DNA of 64,000 bases from Mycobacterium sp. PSTR-4-N (GCF_022348085.1 NZ_JAKRFN010000010.1:62001-126000), one strand, 5' to 3'. Numbered from the stretch's first letter, positions 1 through 9,384 are shown. Notes: generated from the sequence alone by a model not told the origin. Made by a program: numbers and translations.

Positions 1-343
1 CACGGGCGCCGCCGACGATCCGTTGATCCGGGAGCGGCTCACCCGGTCATGGGCGGGTCTGCGCGCGATGCGTTCGTACGCCCTGGCCACGATGGACGTC
101 GAACGGCCGGGTCAAGATTCCGTGTCGAAGTTGCTGTGGGCTAACTGGCATCGCGAGCTGGGAGAGATCGCGATGGATGTGGTGGGCACGGCGGGCCTCA
201 CCCTGCCCGAGGGAGAATTCAGCGAGTGGCAGCGGCTGTACCTGTTCTCCCGCGCCGATACCATCTACGGCGGCTCGAATGAGGTGCAGCGCAACATCAT
301 CGCCGAGCGTGTGCTCGGCCTGCCCAGAGAGGCCCGCCCGTGA
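1..343 (+). CDS. fadE30: Acyl-CoA dehydrogenase FadE30, C-terminal part (5' end outside window)
   Basis: The reading frame is open from base 2 and gives the last ~113 residues of an acyl-CoA dehydrogenase. The C-terminal family motif around YGGSNEVQRNIIAERVLGLP (flavin and substrate contact region of the helical domain) is clear. The name FadE30 rests on the neighbours: the next three genes reproduce the M. tuberculosis order fadE30-ipdF-kstR2-fadA6. In that pathway the enzyme desaturates a CoA thioester derived from the steroid C/D-ring remnant (HIP). The stop codon overlaps the GTG of ipdF (GTGA), so the genes are translationally coupled. Incomplete at the window edge, so no start can be given. 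Confidence 0.85.
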   Translation, partial: TGAADDPLIRERLTRSWAGLRAMRSYALATMDVERPGQDSVSKLLWANWHRELGEIAMDVVGTAGLTLPEGEFSEWQRLYLFSRADTIYGGSNEVQRNIIAERVLGLPREARP

Positions 344-1134
344 CCAGTGACCTGTCCGTTGCCCCCGCCGAGATCGAGGGCCACAACCTGCTCTCCGGCA
401 AGGTGGTGCTGGTGACCGCCGCGGCGGGCACCGGGATCGGCTCGACGACCGCGCGGCGTGCGTTGGCCGAAGGCGCCGACGTCGTGGTCTCCGACTACCA
501 CGAACGCCGCCTGGGTGAGACGCGCGACGAGCTCGCCGCCCTCGGCCTGGGCAAGGTCCACGCCGTGGTGTGCGACGTCACCTCCACCGCGGCGGTCGAC
601 GGGCTGTTCGCCGAGGCGGTCGACAAAGGCGGACGGCTCGACGTGTTGGTCAACAACGCAGGCCTCGGCGGTCAGACCCCGGTGATCGACATGACCGACG
701 ACGAATGGGACCGGGTGCTCAACGTGACGTTGACGTCGGTGATGCGGGCGACGCGAGCCGCGCTGCGCTACTTCCGTGACGCCGGGCACGGCGGGGTGAT
801 CGTCAACAACGCCAGCGTGCTGGGCTGGCGTGCGCAGCACTCTCAATCTCATTACGCCGCAGCCAAAGCCGGTGTCATGGCGCTGACACGGTGCAGCGCG
901 ATCGAGGCGGTCGAGTACGGCGTGCGGATCAACGCGGTGTCGCCGAGCATCGCCCGGCACAAGTTCCTGGAGAAGACGTCGAGCTCCGAGCTGCTCGACC
1001 GGCTGGCCCAGGGCGAGGCGTTCGGCCGGGCCGCCGAACCGTGGGAGGTCGCGGCCACCATCGCGTTCCTGGCCAGTGACTACTCCAGTTACCTCACCGG
1101 TGAGGTGATCTCGGTGTCGAGCCAGCACCCATGA
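340..1134 (+). CDS. ipdF: Short-chain dehydrogenase IpdF (steroid C/D-ring catabolism)
   Basis: Classical SDR of 264 residues. It has a glycine-rich NAD(P) loop TAAAGTGIGS near residue 27, the NNAG motif (VNNAGLGG) and the catalytic YAAAK with an upstream Ser in VNNASVLG. The GTG start overlaps the fadE30 stop and the ATG of kstR2 overlaps its own stop, so all four genes form one operon. IpdF of M. tuberculosis (Rv3559c) acts on the C5 oxygen function of HIP-CoA in rings C/D degradation; the assignment here is by sequence type and synteny. Part of the KstR2 regulon in relatives; the operator for this operon would lie upstream of the window. Confidence 0.85.
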   Translation: MTSDLSVAPAEIEGHNLLSGKVVLVTAAAGTGIGSTTARRALAEGADVVVSDYHERRLGETRDELAALGLGKVHAVVCDVTSTAAVDGLFAEAVDKGGRLDVLVNNAGLGGQTPVIDMTDDEWDRVLNVTLTSVMRATRAALRYFRDAGHGGVIVNNASVLGWRAQHSQSHYAAAKAGVMALTRCSAIEAVEYGVRINAVSPSIARHKFLEKTSSSELLDRLAQGEAFGRAAEPWEVAATIAFLASDYSSYLTGEVISVSSQHP

Positions 1135-1739
1135 GCGCCGGAGCCACCAACACCCGTCGCGACGAGCTCCTCGCGCTCGCCGCGACGATGTTCGCCGAGC
1201 GTGGCCTGCGCGCCACCACCGTGCGCGACATCGCGGACTCGGCCGGAATCCTCTCGGGCAGCCTCTATCACCACTTCTCGTCGAAGGAGGAGATGGTCGA
1301 CGAGGTGCTGCGCGGCTTCCTCGACTGGCTCTTCGACCGTTACCGGCAGATCGTCGAGACGGAACCGAACCCGCTCGAACGCCTCAAGGGGCTGTTCATG
1401 GCGTCGTTCGAGGCCATCGCGACCCGGCACGCCGAGGTGGTGATCTATCAGGACGAGGCCAAGCGGCTCTCGGCGCAGCCGCGGTTCGCCTATGTCGAGG
1501 AACGCAACAAAGAGCAGCGCAAGATGTGGGTCGACGTGCTCACCCAGGGCATCGAGGAAGGGCATTTCCGTCCCGATGTCGACGTCGACCTCGTCTACCG
1601 GTTCATCCGCGACACCACCTGGGTGTCGGTCCGGTGGTACCAGCCGGGCGGTCCGTTGACCGCCGAAGAGGTCGGCCGGCAATACCTTTCGATCGTTCTC
1701 GGTGGAATCACCCCGACAGAAGGAGTCCACAATGGCTGA
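1131..1739 (+). CDS. kstR2: TetR-family repressor KstR2
   Basis: TetR-type regulator of 202 residues. The N-terminal helix-turn-helix lies at about residues 25-55 (TTVRDIADSAG, then LYHHFSSKEEM), followed by an all-helical ligand domain. Its place between ipdF and fadA6 matches KstR2 of M. tuberculosis (Rv3557c), which represses the HIP-catabolism genes and is released by HIP-CoA. A perfect match to its published operator pattern is present at 18124-18137 in this window. The ATG overlaps the ipdF stop (ATGA) and the 3' end overlaps fadA6 by 8 bp, so the repressor is co-transcribed with its own target genes, implying autoregulation. Confidence 0.9.
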   Translation: MSAGATNTRRDELLALAATMFAERGLRATTVRDIADSAGILSGSLYHHFSSKEEMVDEVLRGFLDWLFDRYRQIVETEPNPLERLKGLFMASFEAIATRHAEVVIYQDEAKRLSAQPRFAYVEERNKEQRKMWVDVLTQGIEEGHFRPDVDVDLVYRFIRDTTWVSVRWYQPGGPLTAEEVGRQYLSIVLGGITPTEGVHNG

Positions 1740-2880
1740 CGCATATGTCATCGACGCCGTCCGCACCGCCATCGGTAAGCGCAACGGATCGCTGGCCGGT
1801 GTACATCCGGTCGACCTGGGCGCGGTGATCTGGCGCGGCCTGTTCGACCGTAACGACGTCGATCCGGGAGCCGTTGACGACGTGATCGCCGGCTGTGTCG
1901 ATGCAATCGGTCCGCAGGCCGGCAACATCGCGCGGTTGTCGTGGCTGGCGGCCGGTTTCCCCGAAGAGGTGCCGGGCGTGACCGTCGACCGGCAGTGCGG
2001 ATCGAGCCAGCAGGCCATCTCGTTCGGCGCCCAGGCGATCATGTCCGGCACGGCTGATCTCATCGTGGCCGGCGGCGTGCAGAACATGAGCCAGATCCCG
2101 ATCAGCTCGGCGATGACCGTCGCCGAACAGTTCGGGTTCACCTCTCCCACCAACGAATCCAAGAGCTGGCTCCATCGTTACGGGGACCAGGAGATCTCCC
2201 AGTTCCGCGGGGCCGAGATGATCGCCGAGAAGTGGGACATCAGCAGGGAGGACATGGAGCAGTTCGCGCTGACCAGTCATCAGCGCGCGCAGGCGGCGAT
2301 CCGGGCGGGCCACTTCGACAACGAGATCCTCGAGGTGGAGGGCTTCCGGGTCGACGAGGGCCCACGTGACACGTCCCTGGAGAAGATGGCCGCGCTGAAC
2401 ACCCTCGTCGACGGCGGCCGACTGACCGCGGCGATGGCCAGCCAGATCTCCGACGGCGCCAGCGCGGTGTTGCTGGCGTCCGAGCAGGCGGTCAAGGAGC
2501 ACGGCCTCAAGCCCCGCGCCCGCATCCACCACATCAGCGCCCGCGGTGCCGACCCGGTGTTCATGCTGACCGGGCCGATTCCCGCCACCCGCTACGCGCT
2601 GGAGAAGACCGGGCTGACGATCGACGACATCGACACGGTCGAGATCAACGAGGCGTTCGCGCCGGTGGTGCAGGCCTGGCTCAAGGAGATCAAGGCCGAT
2701 CCCGCGAAGGTGAACCCCAGCGGTGGCGGGATCGCGCTCGGTCACCCGCTCGGTGCAACGGGGGCAAAGCTTTTCGCGACCATGTTGAACACGCTGGAAC
2801 GTACCGGCGGCCGCTACGGCCTGCAGACCATGTGCGAGGGCGGCGGAACGGCCAACGTCACGATCATCGAGCGGCTCTAG
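1732..2880 (+). CDS. fadA6: Acetyl-CoA acyltransferase FadA6 (thiolase)
   Basis: Thiolase of 382 residues. The nucleophilic Cys89 sits in DRQCGSSQQA, followed by NEAFAP, the GHPLGATG histidine motif and the second catalytic Cys in MCEGGG. The start at 1732 is chosen because AGGAG lies 7 nt upstream and MADAYVIDAVR is the normal thiolase N-terminus; upstream in-frame starts lie inside kstR2. FadA6 performs a late thiolytic step of steroid ring C/D degradation in mycobacteria. Its stop codon lies at the edge of a long inverted repeat shared with the convergent xanthine-dehydrogenase-like gene. Confidence 0.88.
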   Translation: MADAYVIDAVRTAIGKRNGSLAGVHPVDLGAVIWRGLFDRNDVDPGAVDDVIAGCVDAIGPQAGNIARLSWLAAGFPEEVPGVTVDRQCGSSQQAISFGAQAIMSGTADLIVAGGVQNMSQIPISSAMTVAEQFGFTSPTNESKSWLHRYGDQEISQFRGAEMIAEKWDISREDMEQFALTSHQRAQAAIRAGHFDNEILEVEGFRVDEGPRDTSLEKMAALNTLVDGGRLTAAMASQISDGASAVLLASEQAVKEHGLKPRARIHHISARGADPVFMLTGPIPATRYALEKTGLTIDDIDTVEINEAFAPVVQAWLKEIKADPAKVNPSGGGIALGHPLGATGAKLFATMLNTLERTGGRYGLQTMCEGGGTANVTIIERL

Positions 2881-2959
2881 TTCTTCCGGCGAACAGACAC
2901 AATCTCGAGTGATTCCGCGGCGTGTCCGCTCGAGTTCATGTCTGTTCGCCGGAAGAACT
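2879..2959. repeat. Large palindromic element between convergent genes (copy 1)
   Basis: Two perfect 21-nt inverted arms (2879-2899 and 2939-2959) enclose an inner palindrome with CTCGAG at 2904-2909 and 2929-2934. The outer arms begin in the fadA6 stop codon and cover the last seven codons of the convergent gene (ending SSSGEQT), so the element has become part of both 3' ends. The inner 34 nt (2904-2937) recur with one mismatch at 11902-11935. There is no U-tract, but the hairpin could act as a bidirectional terminator or RNA-stabilising structure. It resembles a dispersed intergenic repeat rather than a classic terminator. Confidence 0.75.
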
Positions 2960-5644
2960 GAGCGCTCGCCAGATCCGGGCCGGCGTCATCGGGAGGCGGT
3001 ACACCCGTGCGCCGGTGGCGCGGGCGATGGCATTCGCCAGCGCGGGCGCCACCGGGTTGTAGGGCGATTCACTCATCGACTTCGCGCCGAAGGGCCCCAA
3101 CGTGTCGTAGGTGTCGGCGAAGTACACCTCGGTCGCCGGGACGTCGGCCAGCTGTGGCAGATGGTAGTTGCGCAGCGTGGTCGTCCACACCGCGCCGTCG
3201 GGGCCCACATGCATCTCCTCGTACAACGCTGAGCCGATGCCCTGTGCCACACCGCCTTCAACTTGTCCTCGACATTGCTGCGGGTTCATCACCACCCCGG
3301 CGTCGGCGGCGTGCACGCTCTGCAGGATGCGCACCTCACCGGTCTCGACGTCGACGGCGACGCGGACGGCGTGCACGTTGAACGCGACCGAACGGGGGGT
3401 GCCGCCGTGGCGGCCGTGGCCGGTCAGCGGCACGGGTAGATCGGCGAAGTCGAGTAGCTGACCCGCGCAGTGCACGCCGTTGCGGGTCAGCATGCACGCG
3501 CCGCGGGGAACACCGGTCATGTCCGAGGCCGCCGCCTCGAGTCGGGACCGGAGTCTCTGCGCGGCTTCCAGCGTGGCTTGTCCCGCCACCACGGTGCCGG
3601 CCGAGCCGAACGCGCCGGTGTCGTATCCGGTTGCCGCCGTGTCGGATTGGGTGATCGAGATGTTGTCGACGACCGTGTTGAGTGCAGTGGCCGCGATCTG
3701 CGCGTGCACGGTCGTGGTCCCGTTGCCGAACTCGGCCGTCCCGACGCGCAGGGTGTACCGCCCGTCGGCGTCGATGCTCACCGCCGCCTCGGCGAGGTGG
3801 CCGCGCGGCGGGATGGTGGCGATCATCGCGACCGCCATACCCTCGCCTGTGCGCCACTGCGGTCCGGGCGGAGCGGCCACGCCGTTGCCCCGGCTCACTG
3901 CGGCCTGCGCGAGATCGAGGCACTGGTCCAATCCGTAGCTTCCGAACGTCAGATCGTCATCGAGCACGTGCGCGTCGACGAAGTCGTCGCCCGGCACGAC
4001 CACGTTGCGCCGCCGGAAATCGAACGGGTCCATCCCGAGACGGTCGGCGAGCTGGTCCAGCGCGGATTCGATCGCGAAGATCAGCTGCCCGAGTCCGTAG
4101 CCGCGGAAAGCCCCCGACGGGAGGTTGTTCGTGTAGACGGCGCGCGCGTCGACCCGCTTGTTCGCACACCGGTACACCGACATCGACTCCCCGCACCCGT
4201 GGAACATCACTCCCGGGCTGTGGTTGCCGTAGGCGCCGGCGTCGACGAGCACGTCGACCGCGAGTGCGGTCAACACTCCTGACGCGTCGGCGGCGGCGGT
4301 GACGTCCACCCGGAACGGGTGTCGGCACGGTGCGGTGGTGAACTCGTCGCTGCGGCTGAACTCGTAGCGCACCGGCTCGCCCAGCCGCAGCACCGCCAGC
4401 GCGACCAGGTCCTCGACGAGCATCTCCTGTTTGCCGCCGAATCCACCGCCGACCCGCTTGGTGAACACCTGAACCTCGTCGGTGGACAGCCCGAACAGGT
4501 GGCACAGTTCGTCGCGCACCAGGAACGGGACCTGCGTGCTGGTGCGGATCACCAACCGGCCTGCGTCGTCGCGCCATCCGGTGCACCCGTGAGTCTCCAG
4601 ATGCGCGTGCTGGACTCGTTGGGTGTGCCAGCGACCGCGTACCACCGCGCCACCCTGTGCCGACGCCAGGCCGCGCTCGATGTCGCCCACCCCGCCGTGC
4701 AGTTCGGCGACCAGATTCCGGGCCGGGTCGGCGATCCGGGCGTCCGCACCCTTGTCGCCGTGCAGCGCAGGTGCACCGGGCGCCGTGGCCTGCTCGGGAT
4801 CGAACACGGCCGGTAACTCCTCGTACGTGACGACGATCGCGCGGCAGCCCTTTTCCGCGACCGCCGGGCTGTCGGCGACCACCGCCGCCACCCGCTGCCC
4901 GACGAACCGGACGACGTCGTCGAGGATCACCGTGTCGTCGGGATCGTCGTCCCGGTTCTGGTGTCGCGCCGTGGAGAACCGCACGTCCGGACTGTCGGCG
5001 TGGGTCAGCACCAGCCGCACTCCCGGAAGGGCGACGGCAGCCGAGGCGTCGATGGAGACGATGCGGGCATGTGCCACCGGGCTGGTCAGCACCGCCAGGT
5101 GCAGCAGCCCCGGTGGCGCGAAATCCATGGTGTACTCCTCGGTTCCGGTCACCACCCGGACCGCGGCGGGCGCGCCGATCGACCGTCCCGCATCCTGGCC
5201 GTCGGATTTCTCGACGTTCACCGTGCCGGAGAGGGCATCGGTGATGGCCCGATAACCGGTGCATCGGCACAGGTTGTTCTTCAACTGCTGGGGGAGCTGT
5301 TCCGGGTCGACGGCCGACAGGGACGCCGCAGTGGTCACCATCCCCGCCGTGCAGAAGCCGCACTGAAAACCGGCAGCCTCGACGAAGCGACGCTGCATCG
5401 GGTGTAGATCACCGGCGTCGCCGAGACCGGCCGCGGTGGTCACCTCCCGACCGGCCGCGCGAAACGCCGGGTACACGCACGAATGCACGGCCGCGCCGTC
5501 GACGAGTACCGAGCAGGCACCACAATCGCCGGCGTCGCACCCCTTCTTGACCTCGAAGTGGCCCAGCTCCCGCAGGAAGGTGCGCAGGCACTGGCCCGGG
5601 CGTGGAACATCGTCGCGGGCAATCCCGTTGACGGTCACCGTCAT
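2936..5644 (-). CDS. Xanthine-dehydrogenase-type hydroxylase, fused [2Fe-2S] and molybdopterin subunit
   Basis: 902 residues. The N-terminus (1-150) holds the plant-type ferredoxin cluster ligands C36, C41, C44, C56 and the second cluster ligands C95, C98, C126, C128 (CGFC, CRC). From ~160 onward is the molybdenum-cofactor domain, with GGFGGKQE and a C-terminal GAKSMSE motif that supplies the catalytic Glu. The ATG start at 5644 begins MTVTVNG and overlaps the stop of the upstream FAD-subunit gene (ATGA). Longer upstream reading frames encode only that neighbour's antiframe. With guaD, hpxO, hiuH and uraD nearby, oxidation of hypoxanthine/xanthine to urate is the likely role, but substrate cannot be read from sequence alone. 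No xdhC-type maturation gene is adjacent. The last codons lie in the 2879-2959 palindrome. Confidence 0.8.
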   Translation of the reverse strand: MTVTVNGIARDDVPRPGQCLRTFLRELGHFEVKKGCDAGDCGACSVLVDGAAVHSCVYPAFRAAGREVTTAAGLGDAGDLHPMQRRFVEAAGFQCGFCTAGMVTTAASLSAVDPEQLPQQLKNNLCRCTGYRAITDALSGTVNVEKSDGQDAGRSIGAPAAVRVVTGTEEYTMDFAPPGLLHLAVLTSPVAHARIVSIDASAAVALPGVRLVLTHADSPDVRFSTARHQNRDDDPDDTVILDDVVRFVGQRVAAVVADSPAVAEKGCRAIVVTYEELPAVFDPEQATAPGAPALHGDKGADARIADPARNLVAELHGGVGDIERGLASAQGGAVVRGRWHTQRVQHAHLETHGCTGWRDDAGRLVIRTSTQVPFLVRDELCHLFGLSTDEVQVFTKRVGGGFGGKQEMLVEDLVALAVLRLGEPVRYEFSRSDEFTTAPCRHPFRVDVTAAADASGVLTALAVDVLVDAGAYGNHSPGVMFHGCGESMSVYRCANKRVDARAVYTNNLPSGAFRGYGLGQLIFAIESALDQLADRLGMDPFDFRRRNVVVPGDDFVDAHVLDDDLTFGSYGLDQCLDLAQAAVSRGNGVAAPPGPQWRTGEGMAVAMIATIPPRGHLAEAAVSIDADGRYTLRVGTAEFGNGTTTVHAQIAATALNTVVDNISITQSDTAATGYDTGAFGSAGTVVAGQATLEAAQRLRSRLEAAASDMTGVPRGACMLTRNGVHCAGQLLDFADLPVPLTGHGRHGGTPRSVAFNVHAVRVAVDVETGEVRILQSVHAADAGVVMNPQQCRGQVEGGVAQGIGSALYEEMHVGPDGAVWTTTLRNYHLPQLADVPATEVYFADTYDTLGPFGAKSMSESPYNPVAPALANAIARATGARVYRLPMTPARIWRALSSSGEQT

Positions 5645-6474
5645 GACAGCTCGTCGACGATCTGCTCGGCCAGCCGGTGCGTCATCGCGGCGCGCCAGTC
5701 GGGGTCGCCGTGGGCATCGCGGGTCCACGCGTCGTCCGGGATCACCGACAGTGCCTCCCGCAGCGCATCCCTGGACGGCACGGTGGTGACATGCAGGACG
5801 TACGGGCGGACTGTCGCCGCGGTCACCGAGATCGTGAGTGCGCCGCCGTCGGCCGGGGCGTCGCGACGGCCGATGACGACCACGCCTGATCGTCCCAGCG
5901 GCGACTGCGCCAGCTTGCGGTACGCGATCCGACCGCGCAGGGCCGCCGCCGGAAGATGTACCGACCGCAGGACCTCGCCGATGGCCAGCACGTTGCAGGT
6001 GACCCCGGTGACGAAGTCGGCGACCGGCACGGTACGCGTCTCGCCATCGGGCTGCCAGATCAGCGCGGTGCCGTCCAGTGCCGTGGCCAGCGAGATCATC
6101 GAGCCCGCGGGCAGGGACAGGCAGATGTTGCCGCCCACGGTGGCGGTGCGCCAGATCTTGAACCCGGCCACCAGCGCAGTGCAGCACTGCGCGAACAGCG
6201 GTGCCGCGGTCCAGTCCCGGCGACGCCCGGGCAGGGTGGTCGACAGCTCGGCGAGATCGGCCAGCGTACAGGTGGCGGCGATCTCGATACCGTTGTCCGA
6301 CAGCACAATCGGCGGCCAGTTGAGCGAGGTGATGTCTATCAGGCGGGCGATGTGCGGCTGGGGTTCGGAGAACAGCCAGGTGCCGCCTGCGAGGATCGCG
6401 TCCGTGGGCCCCAGTGGCCACACCTCGTCGCGGGACGGCGGGGTGTGCACCGCCTCGACGGTGTTGAGGTCCAT
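5641..6474 (-). CDS. FAD-binding subunit of the xanthine-dehydrogenase-type enzyme
   Basis: 277 residues of the CO-dehydrogenase flavoprotein family. FAD-binding segments are AGGTWLF near residue 31 and TVGGNICLSLPAGS near 113, followed by the CO-dehydrogenase flavoprotein C-terminal domain. The start ATG at 6474 gives MDLNTVEAVHTPP, a normal length. Its stop overlaps the start of the fused Fe-S/Mo subunit, so the two are made in order as a two-gene operon reading away from guaD. It passes electrons from the molybdenum and Fe-S centres to NAD+ or another acceptor in this family. Confidence 0.8.
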   Translation of the reverse strand: MDLNTVEAVHTPPSRDEVWPLGPTDAILAGGTWLFSEPQPHIARLIDITSLNWPPIVLSDNGIEIAATCTLADLAELSTTLPGRRRDWTAAPLFAQCCTALVAGFKIWRTATVGGNICLSLPAGSMISLATALDGTALIWQPDGETRTVPVADFVTGVTCNVLAIGEVLRSVHLPAAALRGRIAYRKLAQSPLGRSGVVVIGRRDAPADGGALTISVTAATVRPYVLHVTTVPSRDALREALSVIPDDAWTRDAHGDPDWRAAMTHRLAEQIVDELS

Positions 6475-6558
6475 CACTGCACCGTAGATCGCGGGTGGTC
6501 GCGGTGCAGGGCAAGCGGCCGAACTGCGAGTTGGCCGCGACGCTGGGACAATCGGCCG

Positions 6559-7914
6559 GTGCGTGCCTACCGCGGTCATCTGCTGCACATCGGTGGCGCG
6601 CCCCGGCTCCAGCAGGCGAGCGAGCATCTCGTGTCGGAGCCCGACGGAGTGCTGGTCGTCGACGACGACGGTGTGATCGCGTTCAGCGGTGCCCACTCGC
6701 GGCTCCCAACAGAGTTGGCCCACGCCGAGCTGATCGACTGCCGGCCGGGGTTCCTGCTGCCGGGGTTCATCGACACCCACATCCACTTCCCGCAGACCTA
6801 CTGCACCGACACCTACGGCGGCGGACAGCTGCTGGACTGGTTGCAGCGGTGCATCTTTCCCGCCGAGGCGATGCTCGCGGACGCGGAGCTGGCCCAGCGC
6901 ACGGCGCGGGACTTCTGCCGCCGCAGGATCGAGGTCGGCACCACCACCGCGCTCGTGTTCGGGTCCGCCTTTCCCGACGCGCAGGACGCGTTGTTCACCG
7001 AATCGCTGCGCATCGGCCTCCGCACCATCTCCGGTCGCGGCATCCAGACGGTGGGTCCGGAGGCGGCGCAGCCGCTGCTCACCGACGAGGCGACCGCGAT
7101 CGAGCTGTCGGTCGAGGAGATCGACCGGTGGCATGCGGTCGACCCGCTGCTGCAGGTGGCCCTGGTGCCCCGCTTCGCACTGTCGGTGACCGCACGGACG
7201 CTGGCCGCGCTGGGGGAGCTCTACGACTCGGTGCGTGCCGCGGGGGTGTACTTCCACAGTCATCTCTCCGAGAATCTGCGCGAGATCGACGCCGTCCGAA
7301 GCGCGTTGGACGTCTCCTGCTACCTCGACGCGTATGACGGGCGGATCGGCGGCGCGGATGGACCGACGCTGCTCGGACGGCGCAGCGTGCTCGCGCATGC
7401 CGTGCACTGCACCGACCGCGAGCTGGCTCGGCTGGTCGACACGGGGACCTCGATCTCCCATTGTCCGACCTCACAGCAGTTCCTCGGCTCGGGCACGATG
7501 CCGTGGCTGCGCACGACAGCCGGCGGCGTGACGGTGGCGCTCGGCAGCGATGTGGGCGCGGGTGACGAATGGCTGATGACGCGCGTGGCCAACGACTGCT
7601 TCAAGGTCCACATCAGCGAGCCAGACGCCGCGGGGCTCTCGATCCCACCGGCCCAGCTGCTGTTCACCGCCACGCTGGCGGGCGCCAGGGCGCTGGACAT
7701 CGAGGACCGGGTCGGCAATCTGGACGCAGGCAAGCAGGCCGACTTCCTGGTCATCGACCCGCAGCGCCAGCCGCTGCTGCCCGAGCTGCTCGAGCGGGTG
7801 GTGCCCGAGGACCCTGAGAACGCAGACCGGCTGCTGTTCACGCTGCTGCTGGGCCTGCGCGAGGCTGCGATCGCGCAGGTCTACGTGCAGGGCCGCAAGC
7901 TCACGGGGGCGTGA
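6559..7914 (+). CDS. guaD: Guanine deaminase
   Basis: 451 residues of the amidohydrolase family. Metal and substrate motifs are PGFIDTHIHFPQ (H74, H76), HSHLSE, AHAVHC and the metal Asp in GSDVGAG. The FIDTHIH-FPQ form and length are typical of guanine deaminase, which converts guanine to xanthine and so feeds the oxidoreductase encoded divergently at 6474. The GTG at 6559 is preferred: longer in-frame extensions run antisense through the FAD-subunit gene. The 3' end overlaps the convergent hpxO by 14 bp. The 84-bp divergent gap to the oxidoreductase genes probably holds both promoters. Confidence 0.82.
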   Translation: MRAYRGHLLHIGGAPRLQQASEHLVSEPDGVLVVDDDGVIAFSGAHSRLPTELAHAELIDCRPGFLLPGFIDTHIHFPQTYCTDTYGGGQLLDWLQRCIFPAEAMLADAELAQRTARDFCRRRIEVGTTTALVFGSAFPDAQDALFTESLRIGLRTISGRGIQTVGPEAAQPLLTDEATAIELSVEEIDRWHAVDPLLQVALVPRFALSVTARTLAALGELYDSVRAAGVYFHSHLSENLREIDAVRSALDVSCYLDAYDGRIGGADGPTLLGRRSVLAHAVHCTDRELARLVDTGTSISHCPTSQQFLGSGTMPWLRTTAGGVTVALGSDVGAGDEWLMTRVANDCFKVHISEPDAAGLSIPPAQLLFTATLAGARALDIEDRVGNLDAGKQADFLVIDPQRQPLLPELLERVVPEDPENADRLLFTLLLGLREAAIAQVYVQGRKLTGA

Positions 7915-9061
7915 GGGGCCCGCCCATGATGTTGCCGACGATTCCGCGAATGATGGTGCTGCCGTCCTCTTTTCGGAGCTCGTCGTACCAGGAGGCGGTG
8001 ACATCGGGATCTTTGGCGTGCGTCACGTCGCAGCGACGGCGGGCCCGCAGCACCAGATCTCCGGCCCGCTCGGCGCGTGCGCTCTGGTAGGCCAGCAGCG
8101 CGGCGTGCACGTCGCCAGGGTGGTCGCGTAGCGCCCACTGCAACGCCACCGCGTCCTCCATCGCCGAACAGCCACCCTGCCCGATGTCGGGCGTGGTGTT
8201 GTGGGCGGCATCCCCCAGCACCGCGACGCGCCCCTTCACCCACGTGTCGAACGGGTCCAGGTCGAGGATCTCCACGCGATTGGTGGTGGCGGGATCGAGG
8301 ATCTCGATGAGCCGGTGCACCCCGGGCGCCCACCCGGCGAAGTGGCGGCGCAGCGTCTCCTTGACATCGCCGCCGACGACCCCGGCCGGATCCCCGACGA
8401 TGTCGAAGAAGAAGTAGAACCTGCCGCGGGCGACCGGCATCACCGAAACTCGTTGCCCATCGGCGACATAGGTCGTCCACTCCGTGGCGGGCCCGATCGC
8501 CTCGTCGACCGGTACGAGCCCGTTGACGTTCACGTACCCCGCATACCGACGCGTGACCGGACCTCCCAGGACGTACTCGCGCGTGATCGAGTTCGCCCCG
8601 TCGGCGCCGATGATCAGATCCGCGGACACGGTGGTCCCGTCGGCGAACGTCGCCACCGCGGCGTCGGGCCCGTCCTCGACCGCCACCATCTTCCTGCCGA
8701 AGTGGATCTCGTCCATACCGTAGTGGTTCATCAGCATCGACTGCAGTTCGGCACGCGCGATCGGGTAGGGGCGTTGGCCCACCTCGTCGATCAGCGGCTG
8801 CATCGAGAACCGGCACATCGTCGCCCCGGTGTGCCCGTCGACGTAGCTCATCGTCTCGACGCGCCCGCCGAATGCGGCCGTCTCCTCGGCGAGGCCGAGG
8901 TAGTTCAGGCATTTGACACCGTTGGACCACACCGAGATCGCCGCGCCGACGGGCTTGTTCTCGGTGACGCGTTCGTAGACGTGGGTGTCGACGCCGATCT
9001 GCCTCAACGCGATCGCCGCGCTCATACCTCCCATGCCGGCACCGATGATCACGGCTTTCAC
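7901..9061 (-). CDS. hpxO: FAD-dependent urate hydroxylase (HpxO-type)
   Basis: 386-residue class A flavin monooxygenase: dinucleotide fold VIIGAGMGGMSAA at the N-terminus, a GADGANS motif near 160 and VLGDAAHNTTPDIGQGG near 275. The family and, above all, the partner genes indicate HpxO, which uses FAD, NADH and O2 to turn urate into 5-hydroxyisourate in place of uricase. It is the last gene of a minus-strand operon (permease, uraD, hiuH, hpxO) with only 5 bp separating it from hiuH. The start is GTG at 9061, giving MKAVIIGAG. No uricase gene is visible, so this enzyme would carry the step. Confidence 0.82.
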   Translation of the reverse strand: MKAVIIGAGMGGMSAAIALRQIGVDTHVYERVTENKPVGAAISVWSNGVKCLNYLGLAEETAAFGGRVETMSYVDGHTGATMCRFSMQPLIDEVGQRPYPIARAELQSMLMNHYGMDEIHFGRKMVAVEDGPDAAVATFADGTTVSADLIIGADGANSITREYVLGGPVTRRYAGYVNVNGLVPVDEAIGPATEWTTYVADGQRVSVMPVARGRFYFFFDIVGDPAGVVGGDVKETLRRHFAGWAPGVHRLIEILDPATTNRVEILDLDPFDTWVKGRVAVLGDAAHNTTPDIGQGGCSAMEDAVALQWALRDHPGDVHAALLAYQSARAERAGDLVLRARRRCDVTHAKDPDVTASWYDELRKEDGSTIIRGIVGNIMGGPLTPP

Positions 9062-9066
9062 GACGG

Positions 9067-9384
9067 TCAGCTCCCTCGGTAGGTGGAGTAGGCGTAGGGC
9101 GAGAGCAGCAGCGGAACGTGGTGGTGCGTCGTAGGATCGCTGACCTCGAAGGTGATCAGAACCTCGGGGTAGAACCCGGTGACGCCCTGGGCCGCGAAAT
9201 AGCCTGCGGTGTCGAAGCGCAACCGATACGTCCCGGCTTCGAGGTCGGCGGCCAGCACCCCGATGCGGCCGTCGTCGTCGGTCACACCGGCCGACACCTC
9301 GCTGCCGGATCGGGTGAGGGTGACCGCGACGCCGGCGGCGGGGCGGCCCGTGGTGGCGTCGAGAACATGGGTGGACAGGCTCAT
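9067..9384 (-). CDS. hiuH: 5-hydroxyisourate hydrolase (transthyretin-related)
   Basis: 105 residues with the N-terminal STHVLD histidine motif, a central arginine-containing TYRLRFDT segment and the diagnostic C-terminal YRGS tetrapeptide that separates HIU hydrolases from transthyretin. It hydrolyses 5-hydroxyisourate to OHCU. The gene lies between hpxO (5 bp downstream) and uraD (24 bp upstream) in one operon, matching the reaction order urate, HIU, OHCU, allantoin. Confidence 0.93.
   Translation of the reverse strand: MSLSTHVLDATTGRPAAGVAVTLTRSGSEVSAGVTDDDGRIGVLAADLEAGTYRLRFDTAGYFAAQGVTGFYPEVLITFEVSDPTTHHHVPLLLSPYAYSTYRGS

Noticed and set aside
5645..6514. N-terminal extension of the xanthine-dehydrogenase-like gene up to 6514
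   Set aside because: The extra ~290 residues are an out-of-frame reading of the FAD-subunit gene; the ferredoxin domain starts normally at MTVTVNG (5644).
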